Origin: Nitrospira sp.
GTDB lineage: Bacteria > Nitrospirota > Nitrospiria > Nitrospirales > Nitrospiraceae
Assembly: GCA_023248215.1 (NCBI GenBank)
Contig: JAHFEW010000045.1
Span: 1-35,675, forward strand
DNA: 35,675 nucleotides
Reading direction: 5' to 3'
This document shows, in pieces, positions 16,581 to 25,409 of this stretch. How positions within the stretch are numbered: position 1 is the stretch's first letter; each line of letters begins with the position of its first letter. Both the position numbers and the translations under genes were made by a program. Below the pieces are notes generated by a model that was given only the letters and a program-made list of their open reading frames with translations, was not told where the DNA came from and searched no databases.

Positions 16581-18143
16581 ATGGCCTTGTCAACCAGCGT
16601 GCATGATCTCCGCACCCTCATCCGCTCCTGCCATCCGCTCATCGTGATTGAAACCGTGGAGGAAGAGCGGGTGCTGGCATTGCTGCAATCAGTGGCCGCC
16701 CAAGAGCGGATGCCGCTGTTTGAATGGTCGATTACCAGGGGCCTCACGAGACACGACGATGGACCGACGCTCAGCAAGATGACGGCCACACCCTTGGCCT
16801 TGCTTCAGCATCTCAACGGGCTGACCGTGGAGGCAATGTTCTGGCTGAAAGACCTCGCCCCGCACTTGCAGGACGCCGCCGCGGCACGGCAGCTGCGCGA
16901 GGTTGCGGCCATCTACGGCCGATCACGGGCGACCTGCGTGCTCACCGGTCATCCCATCGTCCTTCCGCTTGATATCGAACAGATCACGGTCCGACTCGAG
17001 CTGCAGCTGCCGGATCGGAACGAACTACAGTCCATGCTCCAAAGCGTCCTTCAGTCGCTCAGTTCCAGAACCTCGCCTCGTCGGCCGCGATCAACCACGG
17101 TCGTGCAAAGTCTTCTCAACTCTCGCAGCGACTCCAAGACGGCGGACATGGGCCCATCTGCACAGGAACGTGACGCGATCCTCCGCGCCTTGCAGGGACT
17201 GACGCTCCATCAGGCTCGGCAGGTCATCACGCAATGCATCGTGGGAGACGGCACACTCTCCGCCGAGGATGTGCAGACGATTCTGAAGCGGAAGGTGCAG
17301 GCCATCAAGGATGGCGGCCTGCTTGAATATTATCCGCTGGAAGACAACCGGTTTGAATTGGGTGGCTTCGCACATTTGAAATCCTGGCTGGAACGGGCGA
17401 AGGTGGGATTCACCGCAGCGGCCAAAGCGCTCAACCTGTCTCCCCCACGCGGCCTCATGCTGGTCGGTGTCCCAGGTTGCGGCAAATCGCTCGCGGCGAA
17501 AGCCATCGCGCGCGAGTGGCAACTCCCGTTGCTCAAACTCGATGCCGGCCGGCTGTTCGACAAGTTCGTCGGAGAATCCGAAAAGAACTTCCGCAAGGCG
17601 ATCGAAATGGCGGAATCGCTGTCGCCGATCGTGCTGTGGATCGATGAAATTGAAAAGGCGATGGTCGCGGGCGGCGGCAGCGGAGAGGCCGACGCGGGAT
17701 TGAGCCGCCGGCTCTTCGGCGCCTTCCTCACCTGGCTCCAGGAAAAGAAACAGGAAGTGTTCGTCGTCGCCACTGCGAACAATCTCACGTCTCTTCCTCC
17801 GGAACTCCTCCGCAAGGGCCGGTTCGACGAAATCTTCTTCGTGGACTTGCCGGATCAGGGCGAACGAGAGGCCATTTGGAAAATTCACCTCGAGCTCCGC
17901 AAGCAGGACACGACACACTTTGATCTCATCACAATCGTCACAGCCAGTGACGGCTTCAGCGGCTCGGAGATCGAACAGGCCGTGGTCGCAGCACTGTATC
18001 GCGCGCTGCACCTGAAAATTCCGCTGACAACCGACTTGTTGGTGAAAGAATTGACCCATACCGTGCCGCTCTCCGTCACCCGTCGCGAAGACATTGATCA
18101 ACTCCGAGCCATGGCCAAAGGCCGGTTCGTCAACGTACGGTGA
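16581..18143 (+). CDS. Ycf46-type AAA+ ATPase
   Basis: This 520-residue protein has an N-terminal P-loop-lacking, ATPase-like domain (1-240, beginning with DLRTLIRSCHPLIVIETVEEER) and a classical AAA module from about 250. Walker A is GVPGCGKS (296-303), Walker B is VLWIDEIEKA (351-360), and sensor/arginine-finger positions are in VVATANN and ELLRKGRFDEIFFVDLP. This layout is typical of Ycf46 of cyanobacteria and related bacteria, linked to CO2 utilisation there. Its role here is unknown. It lies 270 nt after the J-domain nuclease, separated by repeat C. Its stop overlaps a possible tiny frame (GTGA). Confidence 0.92.
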   Translation: MALSTSVHDLRTLIRSCHPLIVIETVEEERVLALLQSVAAQERMPLFEWSITRGLTRHDDGPTLSKMTATPLALLQHLNGLTVEAMFWLKDLAPHLQDAAAARQLREVAAIYGRSRATCVLTGHPIVLPLDIEQITVRLELQLPDRNELQSMLQSVLQSLSSRTSPRRPRSTTVVQSLLNSRSDSKTADMGPSAQERDAILRALQGLTLHQARQVITQCIVGDGTLSAEDVQTILKRKVQAIKDGGLLEYYPLEDNRFELGGFAHLKSWLERAKVGFTAAAKALNLSPPRGLMLVGVPGCGKSLAAKAIAREWQLPLLKLDAGRLFDKFVGESEKNFRKAIEMAESLSPIVLWIDEIEKAMVAGGGSGEADAGLSRRLFGAFLTWLQEKKQEVFVVATANNLTSLPPELLRKGRFDEIFFVDLPDQGEREAIWKIHLELRKQDTTHFDLITIVTASDGFSGSEIEQAVVAALYRALHLKIPLTTDLLVKELTHTVPLSVTRREDIDQLRAMAKGRFVNVR

Positions 18144-18202
18144 AGCCGATTCGATTGCTCTTCATCATGACGATGGTCGCGATTGTGACACTCGTCGGCT
18201 GA
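18140..18202 (+). pseudogene. Possible tiny lipoprotein frame ending at its lipobox (TGA in place of Cys)
   Basis: GTG at 18140 overlaps the AAA stop (GTGA) and encodes 20 residues, KPIRLLFIMTMVAIVTLVG, followed by TGA. TGA occupies exactly the position where a lipobox (LVG-C) would have TGC. If read through, the peptide continues TSPCRKIFF and then stops at TAG, giving a 30-residue entericidin-like lipoprotein. It may equally be a chance hydrophobic frame. Confidence 0.3.
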
Positions 18203-18453
18203 ACCAGCCCCTGCCGGAAGATCTTCTTCTAGCCTGTCTCGTTACGCCTCCAGGCGCAGGGTCACTCGCAGCGACAGGCTTTCGTACAGTAAGATACCTC
18301 ATCGTTCGAGGCGCTCGAAGCACCGCGAATCCTTCTCTTGTACGGTGCCTCTAATGACTAAACCAGGGAATGCTCCTTGGGCGCCTACCCGCTTTGTGCT
18401 GTCCATCCCAGACGAGGAAGGGGATGCCTGTACCTTAACGAGAGACTGTGACC
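18203..18453. other. Intergenic region with a long-range inverted repeat
   Basis: AGCCTGTC (18231-18238) pairs with GACAGGCT (18273-18280) around a 34-nt loop that contains a small nested GCCTCCAGGC hairpin. This could be a terminator or structured leader; no long T-run follows. Nothing else is recognisable before the TPR gene. Confidence 0.35.
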
Positions 18454-20220
18454 ATGCTCATACATCGGTGTGCGCCGTTCAGCCTGCGAGAAATGTTCGT
18501 CCGGCCGAGACATCGCTACATTGGAATGCTCCTGGCCCTCTTGCTGCCGGTGACGCTGGCAGAAACTCCCTTGGCATGCGCGAATGACCTCCCGCTCCGC
18601 TCAGAGGCGCAGGTCGCCCAGCGTGCAAAGGTTGCGTGGGAACAGGGTACGATAGACCTGGCGCTCGACATTCTTGATCAAGGGCTTCATGACAATCCCC
18701 AGGCGCTCGCGCTGCATCAACTCCGCGGCGACATGCTTGCCACCTCGCGCCACACCGAAGCAGCACTTCAGTCCTATGAGACCGTCCTGGCCAGCATACC
18801 CACCGCGCTGGATGTGCGATGGGCCAAATGGAGTGTGTTGGTTCGGTCGGGACAGATTGAGGAATCCGTCACCGAGTTACAACGCATTGCCGCGGTCGAT
18901 CCCCAGAATCCGCTGATCCATTTGCGGTTGGCACGTGAACTCCGCAAACTCGATCGCCTTGAGCAATCCTTCGACTCGTACCAGAAGGCCGTGGAACTGG
19001 CTCCGGATTTGCTTGGCTGGCGGCTAGCGATGGCCCGGGCGCGGTTTGACGTGCTGGATTACGAGGGGGCGGACCGTGACGTGCAATTCGTCTTACAACG
19101 GGTCTCACCCGGTTCTCCGCTGGAGCTCTCCGCCAAGAATCTGCTCACCGTCTTTTATGGATCGACGGAACGAGGCCGACGTTTTGCTCCCGTGATGACC
19201 CCGGACGCGACACCGAAACAACTGAGGGACTGGTCGATGATTCGCGCTGACGGATATCGGCTCTTCGAGGAGGGGCGATTTCAGGAAGCCGAACCGATTT
19301 ATCGAACACTCCTGCTCCTCAACCCGATGGATCCCCTCGCCACCCAACATTTAGGCCTGATCCTCATGAATCTTGGTCGGTGCAAAGAAGCGCTCACCAT
19401 TTTTCGAAAGGTGTCGGACCTTGATCCCACTGACGAAGACTATGCGGTGACGGTCTATCGTATGGGCCAATGTCTGGTGGACCTGGGGCGGTGGGAAGAT
19501 GCATACGTCCAATTCAAGGTCCTCTATGATGCGACCGTGGAATTTGAACAGGCGACGAAGGATGTCGAACTGCCAACGGGAACCCGGGTGTTGGATAAAG
19601 GAAAACTGGCGCGGTGGTTGGATAAGATTCGTCCACATGTTCCCGACCTTGCGATGGAAAGCGCACCCGGGGCCACTGACGGCGCCTCCTCGGGCCAGCC
19701 TTCTCCTCCGACAGTCCCTTCGGAGGAAGAACTGGCTGCGAAAACTATTGAGCGGTTGTCACCTCAGAACACGCTGGATACGGCGGCGTCGCTCATAGGC
19801 AGAGACGCCGATTTTACCTGGTTTCGATTCGTCATCCCGGCCAAGAAAGTCATGCGGGATGATTCTCCCACCGGAGCCCATGACTTCATTCCCTTGGACC
19901 CTGGAATCAGCTTCCCCACCACACAGCAAGAAATCTATTTGGTGTTTGGACTAGTCACGGCCTCGTACGATGAGGTGCCGCTCGCCGCACGATGTTTCAA
20001 AGAGACATCCGAACTGACCGGAGAGCAGGCGGCCGTCGCGCAGGACCACCTCATCATGTCCACTAACGACCAATCCGGTTATTTTATACTTCCTCGTCCA
20101 GCCAGCGGTTGGGCGCCGGGCCTTTACCGATGCGGATTGTTCGCAGGCGAGCAGACGTCGGCCTATAGCCAAGTTGACGAGGTGCGGTTCCGCATCACGG
20201 AGCCGATCCGGCCGTCGTAA
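18454..20220 (+). CDS. Secreted tetratricopeptide-repeat protein
   Basis: This protein of about 588 residues has an export signal (HRYIGMLLALLLPVTLAETPLACA, residues about 22-45). Multiple TPR units follow through about residue 370, for example VAWEQGTIDLALDILDQGL, TEAALQSYETVLASIP, RLEQSFDSYQKAVELAPD and GRCKEALTIFRKVSDLDPTD. A C-terminal region (about 440-588) begins DADFTWFRFVIPAKKVMRDD and looks like a beta-rich domain of unknown family. TPR proteins scaffold envelope complexes; no partner is apparent. The start is uncertain: ATG 18454, GTG 18448 and ATG 18493 are all possible, and none has a strong ribosome-binding site. The 18493 start would give the most regular signal peptide. Confidence 0.85.
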   Translation: MLIHRCAPFSLREMFVRPRHRYIGMLLALLLPVTLAETPLACANDLPLRSEAQVAQRAKVAWEQGTIDLALDILDQGLHDNPQALALHQLRGDMLATSRHTEAALQSYETVLASIPTALDVRWAKWSVLVRSGQIEESVTELQRIAAVDPQNPLIHLRLARELRKLDRLEQSFDSYQKAVELAPDLLGWRLAMARARFDVLDYEGADRDVQFVLQRVSPGSPLELSAKNLLTVFYGSTERGRRFAPVMTPDATPKQLRDWSMIRADGYRLFEEGRFQEAEPIYRTLLLLNPMDPLATQHLGLILMNLGRCKEALTIFRKVSDLDPTDEDYAVTVYRMGQCLVDLGRWEDAYVQFKVLYDATVEFEQATKDVELPTGTRVLDKGKLARWLDKIRPHVPDLAMESAPGATDGASSGQPSPPTVPSEEELAAKTIERLSPQNTLDTAASLIGRDADFTWFRFVIPAKKVMRDDSPTGAHDFIPLDPGISFPTTQQEIYLVFGLVTASYDEVPLAARCFKETSELTGEQAAVAQDHLIMSTNDQSGYFILPRPASGWAPGLYRCGLFAGEQTSAYSQVDEVRFRITEPIRPS

Positions 20221-20273
20221 GACCGATGCGTGGTCCAACTCTTAGGACGCGGTAATCGGCCGACGGACCGTTC

Positions 20274-21227
20274 CTAGCCGCGGCGCGGTCTCACCAGGTA
20301 GCAGCCGGCGAACGTTTCGCCTGGAAGCAATCGTTTCAAGCCCCACTCAGGGTGATTCAACGCATCCGTCGCGCAGGTCATCGGCTCAATGGCCAAGGCG
20401 CGTCGTGGGGCGTCGGCAATGGCGTCGCCGGTATAGACCACGACAGCGGAGAACGAGCGATCCATCACGATGTCGATGGTGCGACCGCTTCCCACGTGGC
20501 GCAGTGACGCCGTGGCCATCCCTTCCGCATCGCGTTCAAGTTGGACATAGCAGTGGTTGAAGCGGCGACTGCCGATCTGGCGATAGTCGCGATAGTCCCA
20601 CTCGGTGCCCGACGCATCGACAATGGTTCCGGTCGGCACCAGCCGTTCGTTGAACTCCAGGTACCCGGCGCCAGGAATCTTGGCCTCGGCCTCGTCAACT
20701 ACGGCAGGGCCGACCGTGAAGTAGGGATGAAACCCAACCCCGACCGGCGCCGCCTGACAATCCACGTTCTGCACGGTAAAGGCACAGGACAGTCCCTGGC
20801 TATCCAAGCTGTACGTGACGCGAATGGCGAGTGAAAATGGATACCCACGACGGCCATATGACTCAGCATCGAGGTGTACATCGAACGCGACTCGGTTCGG
20901 CTCGATGACAGGCACCTTCCACGGCAACGTCCGGACAAAGCCGTGGATCGCGTTCGGACCTTCCTTATCGTTCCGGTCGAGTTGTAAGGCCTGCCCATCG
21001 AAGGTATAGCAGCCCTCCGCAACGCGTCCAGGAAATGGGATGAGGACATCCCCCTGCCCGCCCTTCTTGTGACTGCCTCCCGAATAGCCCCACAGGATAT
21101 CAGTTTCACCGCCGTCGGCTTCCAGCAGGTAGTACCGCCGTAAAGAGGCGCCCCAGGGGGACAGCACCGCTTGCTGGTTGTCGAAGGAGAGCGAAATTTC
21201 AGTATCGGGCGTGGGATCGATCATCAT
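20274..21227 (-). CDS. Aldose 1-epimerase-like protein (GalM family)
   Basis: This 317-residue protein has the galactose mutarotase fold. Characteristic segments are SPWGASLRRYYL at the N-terminus, VLIPFPGRVAEGCYTFDGQ, NAIHGFVRTLPW (catalytic-type His), VGFHPYF (second His) and ALAIEPMTCATDALNH near the C-terminus (catalytic-type Glu). It interconverts alpha and beta anomers of aldohexoses or a phosphorylated sugar; the exact substrate is open. Two adjacent ATGs (21227, 21224) are possible starts and there is no obvious ribosome-binding site. It lies downstream of the phosphofructokinase gene on the same strand but 666 nt away, so it is probably a separate unit. Confidence 0.9.
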   Translation of the reverse strand: MMIDPTPDTEISLSFDNQQAVLSPWGASLRRYYLLEADGGETDILWGYSGGSHKKGGQGDVLIPFPGRVAEGCYTFDGQALQLDRNDKEGPNAIHGFVRTLPWKVPVIEPNRVAFDVHLDAESYGRRGYPFSLAIRVTYSLDSQGLSCAFTVQNVDCQAAPVGVGFHPYFTVGPAVVDEAEAKIPGAGYLEFNERLVPTGTIVDASGTEWDYRDYRQIGSRRFNHCYVQLERDAEGMATASLRHVGSGRTIDIVMDRSFSAVVVYTGDAIADAPRRALAIEPMTCATDALNHPEWGLKRLLPGETFAGCYLVRPRRG

Positions 21228-21893
21228 GCCAACATACTTATCAGGATGCTGAGCTCATGAAGCGCATCCGAAGATCAGCGTATCTCGTGAAGCGTATTTT
21301 GTATCTCGTTTCAGATCAGCCCCACTGGCAGCAGGAACGACGAGAGAGGAACTGTGGACGCTGTAGCGGCTGTTCAGATTGAACCGGTTGCGGAAAGTTA
21401 CTGCTATTTTGATCTTCGCCAAATCAAGAGGCCTCCAGAAGGAATAAACCACCCAAACAACCGGAACACCCTCAGAAAGACAATCTCCCCAGTCACAGCA
21501 GCAGTAGATGGCCCCAAGAGGTTCCAGAACGCGCTGGTCATCCACAGCGGAACAAGGAACTACAAAACCATCCCGATCAGGGCAACACCAGAGTGGCGGG
21601 CGAATGAAGGCCACCCACTATCAACCTCCCTTCAATTCGGCACAAAGTACTCAACGATCCATCGGGCAAGATCAACGTAGGCACCAACACCCACCGTGAG
21701 ACCAAGACACAAGACTATGTCCATCATCGTGTGGGCCATCGATTCGAGGCTGAGTTAGGAAAACCTGCTCTTAGATAGTACGGGCGTTAAGAACGGCAGC
21801 GGGCAATGCAGAAGCCATGCTGAACAGGATGACGACGAGGAAGCGAGGCCTCATGTGTGATGGCAAGACCGTTCCTCATTCCTCGTCCATTTT
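21228..21893. other. Long intergenic region between the epimerase and PFK genes
   Basis: No gene is supportable; opposing frames at 21255-21614 and 21354-21680 are shadows of each other without ribosome-binding sites. Two features stand out. GTATCTCGT occurs at 21280 and again at 21301, a 21-nt direct repeat upstream of the epimerase gene. GACGAGGAA (about 21834) also pairs with TTCCTCGTC (about 21881), followed by a T6 run on the plus strand. Confidence 0.45.
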
Positions 21894-23153
21894 TTACAGA
21901 TCCTCTGCTACCAGGTATTCGAACCGCTTGCGAAAGGCCTCCGGCGACAGGCCAACGGTTTTCGCGTGGTGGGACAGTTCCTGCGGTTGACTGAAATCAT
22001 CCTGGGATAATCGAATCATGTATCGGCGAGCGATGGTGTAGGATTCCGATTCCACGTCCACCATGCGAACTCTGGTGCGGCCTGTGGCAGGGTCCAAAAT
22101 CTGCGCAAACGGGATCGGAATAAACCGGCCATTTTGGATCGACACCATGGCGGCATTCCCCCCCTCCAGGAGAAACTGCGCCGCACAATACCCGAGGTCT
22201 CGCGTGTATTCCATATCAAAGGAAATGGGGTCGGCGCAGCGGAGCTCGTAGCCGATGTTTTTGTCGACGATCGTCGTCTTGATGCCAAGGGTCCGCAGCT
22301 CTTTCTCGACTGCCCGCTTAAGCACGAACCCAAAGTTGATCTCAGCAAGCCGCACATGTCCATGCTGGTCCCGCTCCACATCCTCCAATCCATCGAGGTC
22401 CCGTTGATCGAGGAATTCGACCAAGCCTTCCGCCAACACCGCCACGCCATCCGACCTCCCAGCTGTGAGCCGCTTGATGAACGCACCGGCCAAGGTATCG
22501 ACCAAGGTGGTCAGACGGATGGGCCTGTGCCGAAACTCCTCGGGAATGAGCGTCAGCGTCGCGCCGGCTGCCTTGCCGATTCCAAGGGCAAGATGTCCGG
22601 CCTTGCGGCCCATCGTGACAATGAAGTACCAGCGCGAAGTCGTCTCGGCATCCACCATCAAACTTTTGACCAGCTCGACGCCGATGTGGCGAGCCGTCTG
22701 GAAGCCGAACGTGGGAATCCCATGCGGCAGGTCCAGATCATTATCGATGGTCTTCGGCACATGCACCACCTGGAGTCGACCGGCCGCCCGCTGCTCCAAC
22801 TTCAGTGCGGAAAAGGCGGTATCATCCCCGCCGATCGTGATCAGCCTGGTTACGCCGAGCTTTGTCAGGGTCGCGAGGCAGGCATCAAGATGCTCGACTT
22901 TCTGCGTGGGATTCGCGCGCGCCGTGCCGAGACAGGAGCCCCCGCTGAAGTGAATCCGACTGATATCCTCGATCGACAAGGGTCTGACCTTGCTCGCATC
23001 GCCCGCCATAATCCATTTGAAGCCATCCAGAATGCCGATCACGTCGCAACCGCCAAGAATGCTCCGAATCGTGGCTGCGCCGATGACGCTATTGATGCCC
23101 GGCGCCGGCCCACCTCCGACAAGAATCGCCACCCCCGGTCGTTGTTGACTCAT
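21894..23153 (-). CDS. 6-phosphofructokinase, predicted pyrophosphate-dependent
   Basis: This 419-residue enzyme phosphorylates fructose 6-phosphate in the cytoplasm. The N-terminal nucleotide/PPi loop is VGGGPAPGINSVI. GGDDT (108-112) and PKTIDND (133-139) carry the Asp and Lys that replace two glycines of ATP-dependent PFKs and specify pyrophosphate. The substrate block includes VTMGRKAGHLALG. PPi-PFK is reversible and could serve glycolysis and gluconeogenesis from fixed CO2. I chose ATG 23153, because AGGAG lies six bases upstream; the ATG at 23159 overlaps that site. The phosphate-donor call rests on two motif positions and family knowledge. Confidence 0.93.
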   Translation of the reverse strand: MSQQRPGVAILVGGGPAPGINSVIGAATIRSILGGCDVIGILDGFKWIMAGDASKVRPLSIEDISRIHFSGGSCLGTARANPTQKVEHLDACLATLTKLGVTRLITIGGDDTAFSALKLEQRAAGRLQVVHVPKTIDNDLDLPHGIPTFGFQTARHIGVELVKSLMVDAETTSRWYFIVTMGRKAGHLALGIGKAAGATLTLIPEEFRHRPIRLTTLVDTLAGAFIKRLTAGRSDGVAVLAEGLVEFLDQRDLDGLEDVERDQHGHVRLAEINFGFVLKRAVEKELRTLGIKTTIVDKNIGYELRCADPISFDMEYTRDLGYCAAQFLLEGGNAAMVSIQNGRFIPIPFAQILDPATGRTRVRMVDVESESYTIARRYMIRLSQDDFSQPQELSHHAKTVGLSPEAFRKRFEYLVAEDL

Positions 23154-23268
23154 CTCCATCTCCTCTGGTTCTCCTATCGCGCTCTGACGCGTTTCGTTTC
23201 GACCTGTTCAACGCCTTGATACTCGCTCACCACCGCCGCTGTGTTCAGACCATCTCCTGACCGCAAGG

Positions 23269-23545
23269 TTATCGCTCTGAGCTCTGCTTCTTTTCCGGCG
23301 GGACTTCACCCTGCTTGCCGCCTTGCGCTCTTTCAGTTTGGCACTCATTATTTTCACAGATCTTCGCCTGAGCGTCCTGTTTATCCCCACAGGAGATTTT
23401 ATCCTCCTGGCTGATGGCATTGTCGAGGCAGCGCTTGAGCTCTTCCTGGGAGGCCTTCAAACATTCCTCGCAAGGGCTTTGTGCGTAGCCAGGAGCTCCC
23501 GCGAACAGGAATGGAACCATAGACGAATGCGAGTATGACTTTCAT
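23269..23545 (-). pseudogene. Small secreted cysteine-rich protein with a split signal peptide
   Basis: An 83-codon frame from ATG 23520 gives a short hydrophobic start (MVPFLFAGAPGYAQS) and a mature peptide of about 68 residues with six cysteines (PCEECLKASQEELKRCLDNA, then ISCG, KICENNEC). Directly upstream, in the next frame, ATG 23545 begins MKVILAFV. Removing the single T at 23521 would join the two into a regular Sec signal peptide. The gene therefore looks like a one-base frameshift, or a sequence error. Alternatively the shorter frame is translated from 23520, but no ribosome-binding site supports that. The function is unknown; the sequence is lineage-type and Cys-rich. Confidence 0.6.
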
Positions 23546-23923
23546 GACAAGACCGCCTGTAAGAGGCACCGAGGAACCATCGAACGTGCACGACGAATTC
23601 CCCACCGTGGATCTCGGGAATATCGCCGAACGTGATGGGACCCTACACTGAGAATGGGGGTGCGTCAAGAAGGAGCAAGCGCGGGTCACAGACGGGCACG
23701 TACCTCCTGAAGCATCAAGGATATCACGCGGGAGGCGGGGGCTGATAGCTGGAGATAGGAGCGCATGGCTAATGGCCTATAGCTGGTACCAAAGCCCTCA
23801 CTCTCCACTTCGAGCCGTACGCTATTGGCTATACGTCATGTGCTCTCTTCTTCGGGCGAGAGACGAACGATGCTTCAGGAACGACGAGAACTGGACGTGG
23901 TGAGCGGCGGGGAGGCGAGACAA
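23546..23923. other. Intergenic region holding repeat copy D
   Basis: No gene is supportable between the Cys-rich gene and the toxin gene. The main content is the inverted-repeat element at 23758-23851. Confidence 0.5.
23758..23851. repeat. Inverted-repeat element (copy D), about 94 bp
   Basis: The left arm (23758-23790) reads GGAGCGCATGGCTAATGGCC then TATAGCTGGTAC. The right arm (23816-23851) in reverse complement reads GAGAGCACATGACGTATAGC then CAATAGCGTAC. Arms are imperfectly paired and related to copies A, B and C. Confidence 0.6.
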
Positions 23924-24350
23924 TTACGTTCCCTGTGGAAGGTCTTCCCCCCACATCGCCTTCCGACCATAGGGCCCATTGGCAAGTGCGGCGTAGAATT
24001 TTCGGTCGGCCGTGACCACAGCGCCGTCGACCGCCTCGGCCAAAGCCAGATACAGGCAATCGTAGACACTTCTCCGAGTGTCTACCGCCAGTTGATAGGC
24101 GGCGGGAAACAGCCGCGCATCGGCATGCCGGTGGTGCGGAAGATGCTTCAACTCCATGACAATCATTTCACCTTCAGCCGGCGTGAGTTCTGCTCGCCGA
24201 ATTTTCTTGGCGATGACATTGCCGAGCTCCAATGTCATGAATGCGGGAACGTGAAGTCGAAAGCGCGAACGGCGCAAGCGCAGCCTCCGAGTGGATCTCC
24301 GGAATGAACCATTTGATCGCCACGCTGGCATCGACCACATAGCAACTCAC
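23924..24350 (-). pseudogene. vapC: VapC-like PIN-domain toxin, frameshifted near its N-terminus
   Basis: The expected start is GTG 24350, overlapping the antitoxin stop (GTGA), and it reads VSCYVVDASVAIKWFIPEIH then SEAAL. After about 24276 this frame fails, and the rest continues one base off as RRSRFRLHVPAFMTLELGNV through VYDCLYLALAEAV and VTADRKFYAAL to MWGEDL. All four PIN acidic positions exist across the two frames (Asp in VVDAS, Glu in LELGN, Asp in YDCLY, Asp in TADRK). VapC toxins are Mg-dependent RNases cutting tRNA or rRNA. One surplus base near 24275 disrupts it, so as written no toxin would be made. A sequencing error remains possible. Confidence 0.82.
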
Positions 24351-24580
24351 CGATCACGATCCTCACGGATGAGCCCCGCGCTGTCGCTGAACTTCCGGCC
24401 AGACTTTCTCAATCCCTTGCGAAATGCTTCGATCCGCAGCCAGGCTCCCTCATAGTCCGGCACAGCCTCTTCCAGAATCGTCTTCACTTCCGATTGCAGA
24501 GACCGACCATGCTCCTTCGCCCGCTTCTTCAATCGTTCGACCACTTTCTCGTTGAGCTGTCGAACAAGGACTTGGGCCAT
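24347..24580 (-). CDS. vapB: FitA/VapB-type ribbon-helix-helix antitoxin
   Basis: This 77-residue protein has an N-terminal ribbon-helix-helix DNA-binding domain: MAQVLVRQLNEKVVERLKKR, then AKEHGRSLQSEVKTILEEAV. The acidic/basic C-terminal tail would wrap the toxin. It should neutralise the adjacent VapC and repress its own promoter. The stop overlaps the toxin GTG, the usual toxin-antitoxin arrangement. The antitoxin frame itself is intact. Confidence 0.88.
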   Translation of the reverse strand: MAQVLVRQLNEKVVERLKKRAKEHGRSLQSEVKTILEEAVPDYEGAWLRIEAFRKGLRKSGRKFSDSAGLIREDRDR

Positions 24581-24696
24581 AGGTACCCCCTGAATTTAGA
24601 CAACTGCTAGCAGAACGATAGCAGGCTCTATTATAGGGTCAATACACTCGGCGCGGTGAAAGGCTGAGGAGTCAAACGATACCGGGTTTCCTGCAA

Positions 24697-25160
24697 TCAC
24701 ATCTGTTTCTTCTTGGCCTGTTTCAGTCGACGGCTGACCGTGGCCGCATGGACAGCCACATGGTCAGCAATCTCGGCTAGCCGATACTCATATTGCCGAT
24801 TGGCCGTGTGGATGAGCTGCGCCCTCGTCCATTTCAGCTGAAACAGTACGTGCTGCGAAGACCGTTGCGCCTGTGTGTGACGACGGGGAATATCTCGGAT
24901 CACTCGATTGGGCTGGTGCTGCGCCACGAACTTCTCAGAGCCCACATAGATCTGGCCCGGGAGCTTCTCCCAGGGCCGCGGTCCGCCACGCCCTTCGGCC
25001 ACAAAGGTCCGATAACGCTCCTGAGTCGGCCCCACCCGTTGGCCAAACTGCCCGAGAATCCAATCGGTGGTGAGCCACGAGGGAGCCGTTGTTTCTCCCA
25101 CCGTCGCCCAATAGCTGCTCCAGGCCCACTGTCGGGGATGCGAGATCTGGCATTCCCCCA
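24697..25160 (-). pseudogene. RAYT / IS200-type transposase remnant (C-terminal part)
   Basis: The conserved C-terminal half of REP-associated tyrosine transposases is visible: HPRQWAWSSYWATVGETTAP, WLTTDWILGQFG, YRTFVAEGRG and PWEKLPGQIYVGSEKFVAQ. A helix-turn-helix tail follows (LAEIADHVAVHAATVSRRLK). The N-terminal Y1 catalytic domain, with its HUH and tyrosine residues, is missing; upstream sequence in the same frame is unrelated. It cannot transpose. REP-like sequences occur at 25533, 34832 and 35458. Confidence 0.82.
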
Positions 25161-25223
25161 CCGAATTCAGCACCACAATTGGACACGGTGGGCGGCTGAC
25201 TGGCCTGACACTACATCTGTGAT

Positions 25224-25409
25224 TTGCAGGAACTGGAGCTGGCCACGCGGAAGAACCCGGTGATGCGGACCTTCTACCAGTGCTTGTGTCAGGTGGAAAA
25301 GGCAAAGAAGCTGGCGTTGACGGCCTGCATGCGGAAGCTGCTGACCATTCTGAATGCGATGCTCAAGAGTGTGACACCCTGGCGGGTGGCGGCCAATCAG
25401 CCGGCTTGA
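25224..25409 (+). pseudogene. IS110-family transposase, C-terminal remnant
   Basis: Sixty-one codons end with TARKNPVMRTFYQ-like ATRKNPVMRTFYQCL, then KAKKLALTACMRKLLTILNA and MLKSVTPW. This is the conserved C-terminus of IS110/IS116/IS902 transposases. The DEDD catalytic N-terminus is absent. Confidence 0.82.

Noticed and set aside
21255-21680. 119- and 108-codon frames facing each other
   Set aside because: They are mirror shadows, with no family resemblance and poor starts.
21834-21896. 9-bp stem GACGAGGAA/TTCCTCGTC with a T6 run
   Set aside because: The loop is nearly 40 nt and the T-run is on the strand opposite to the adjacent PFK gene, so a terminator call is weak.
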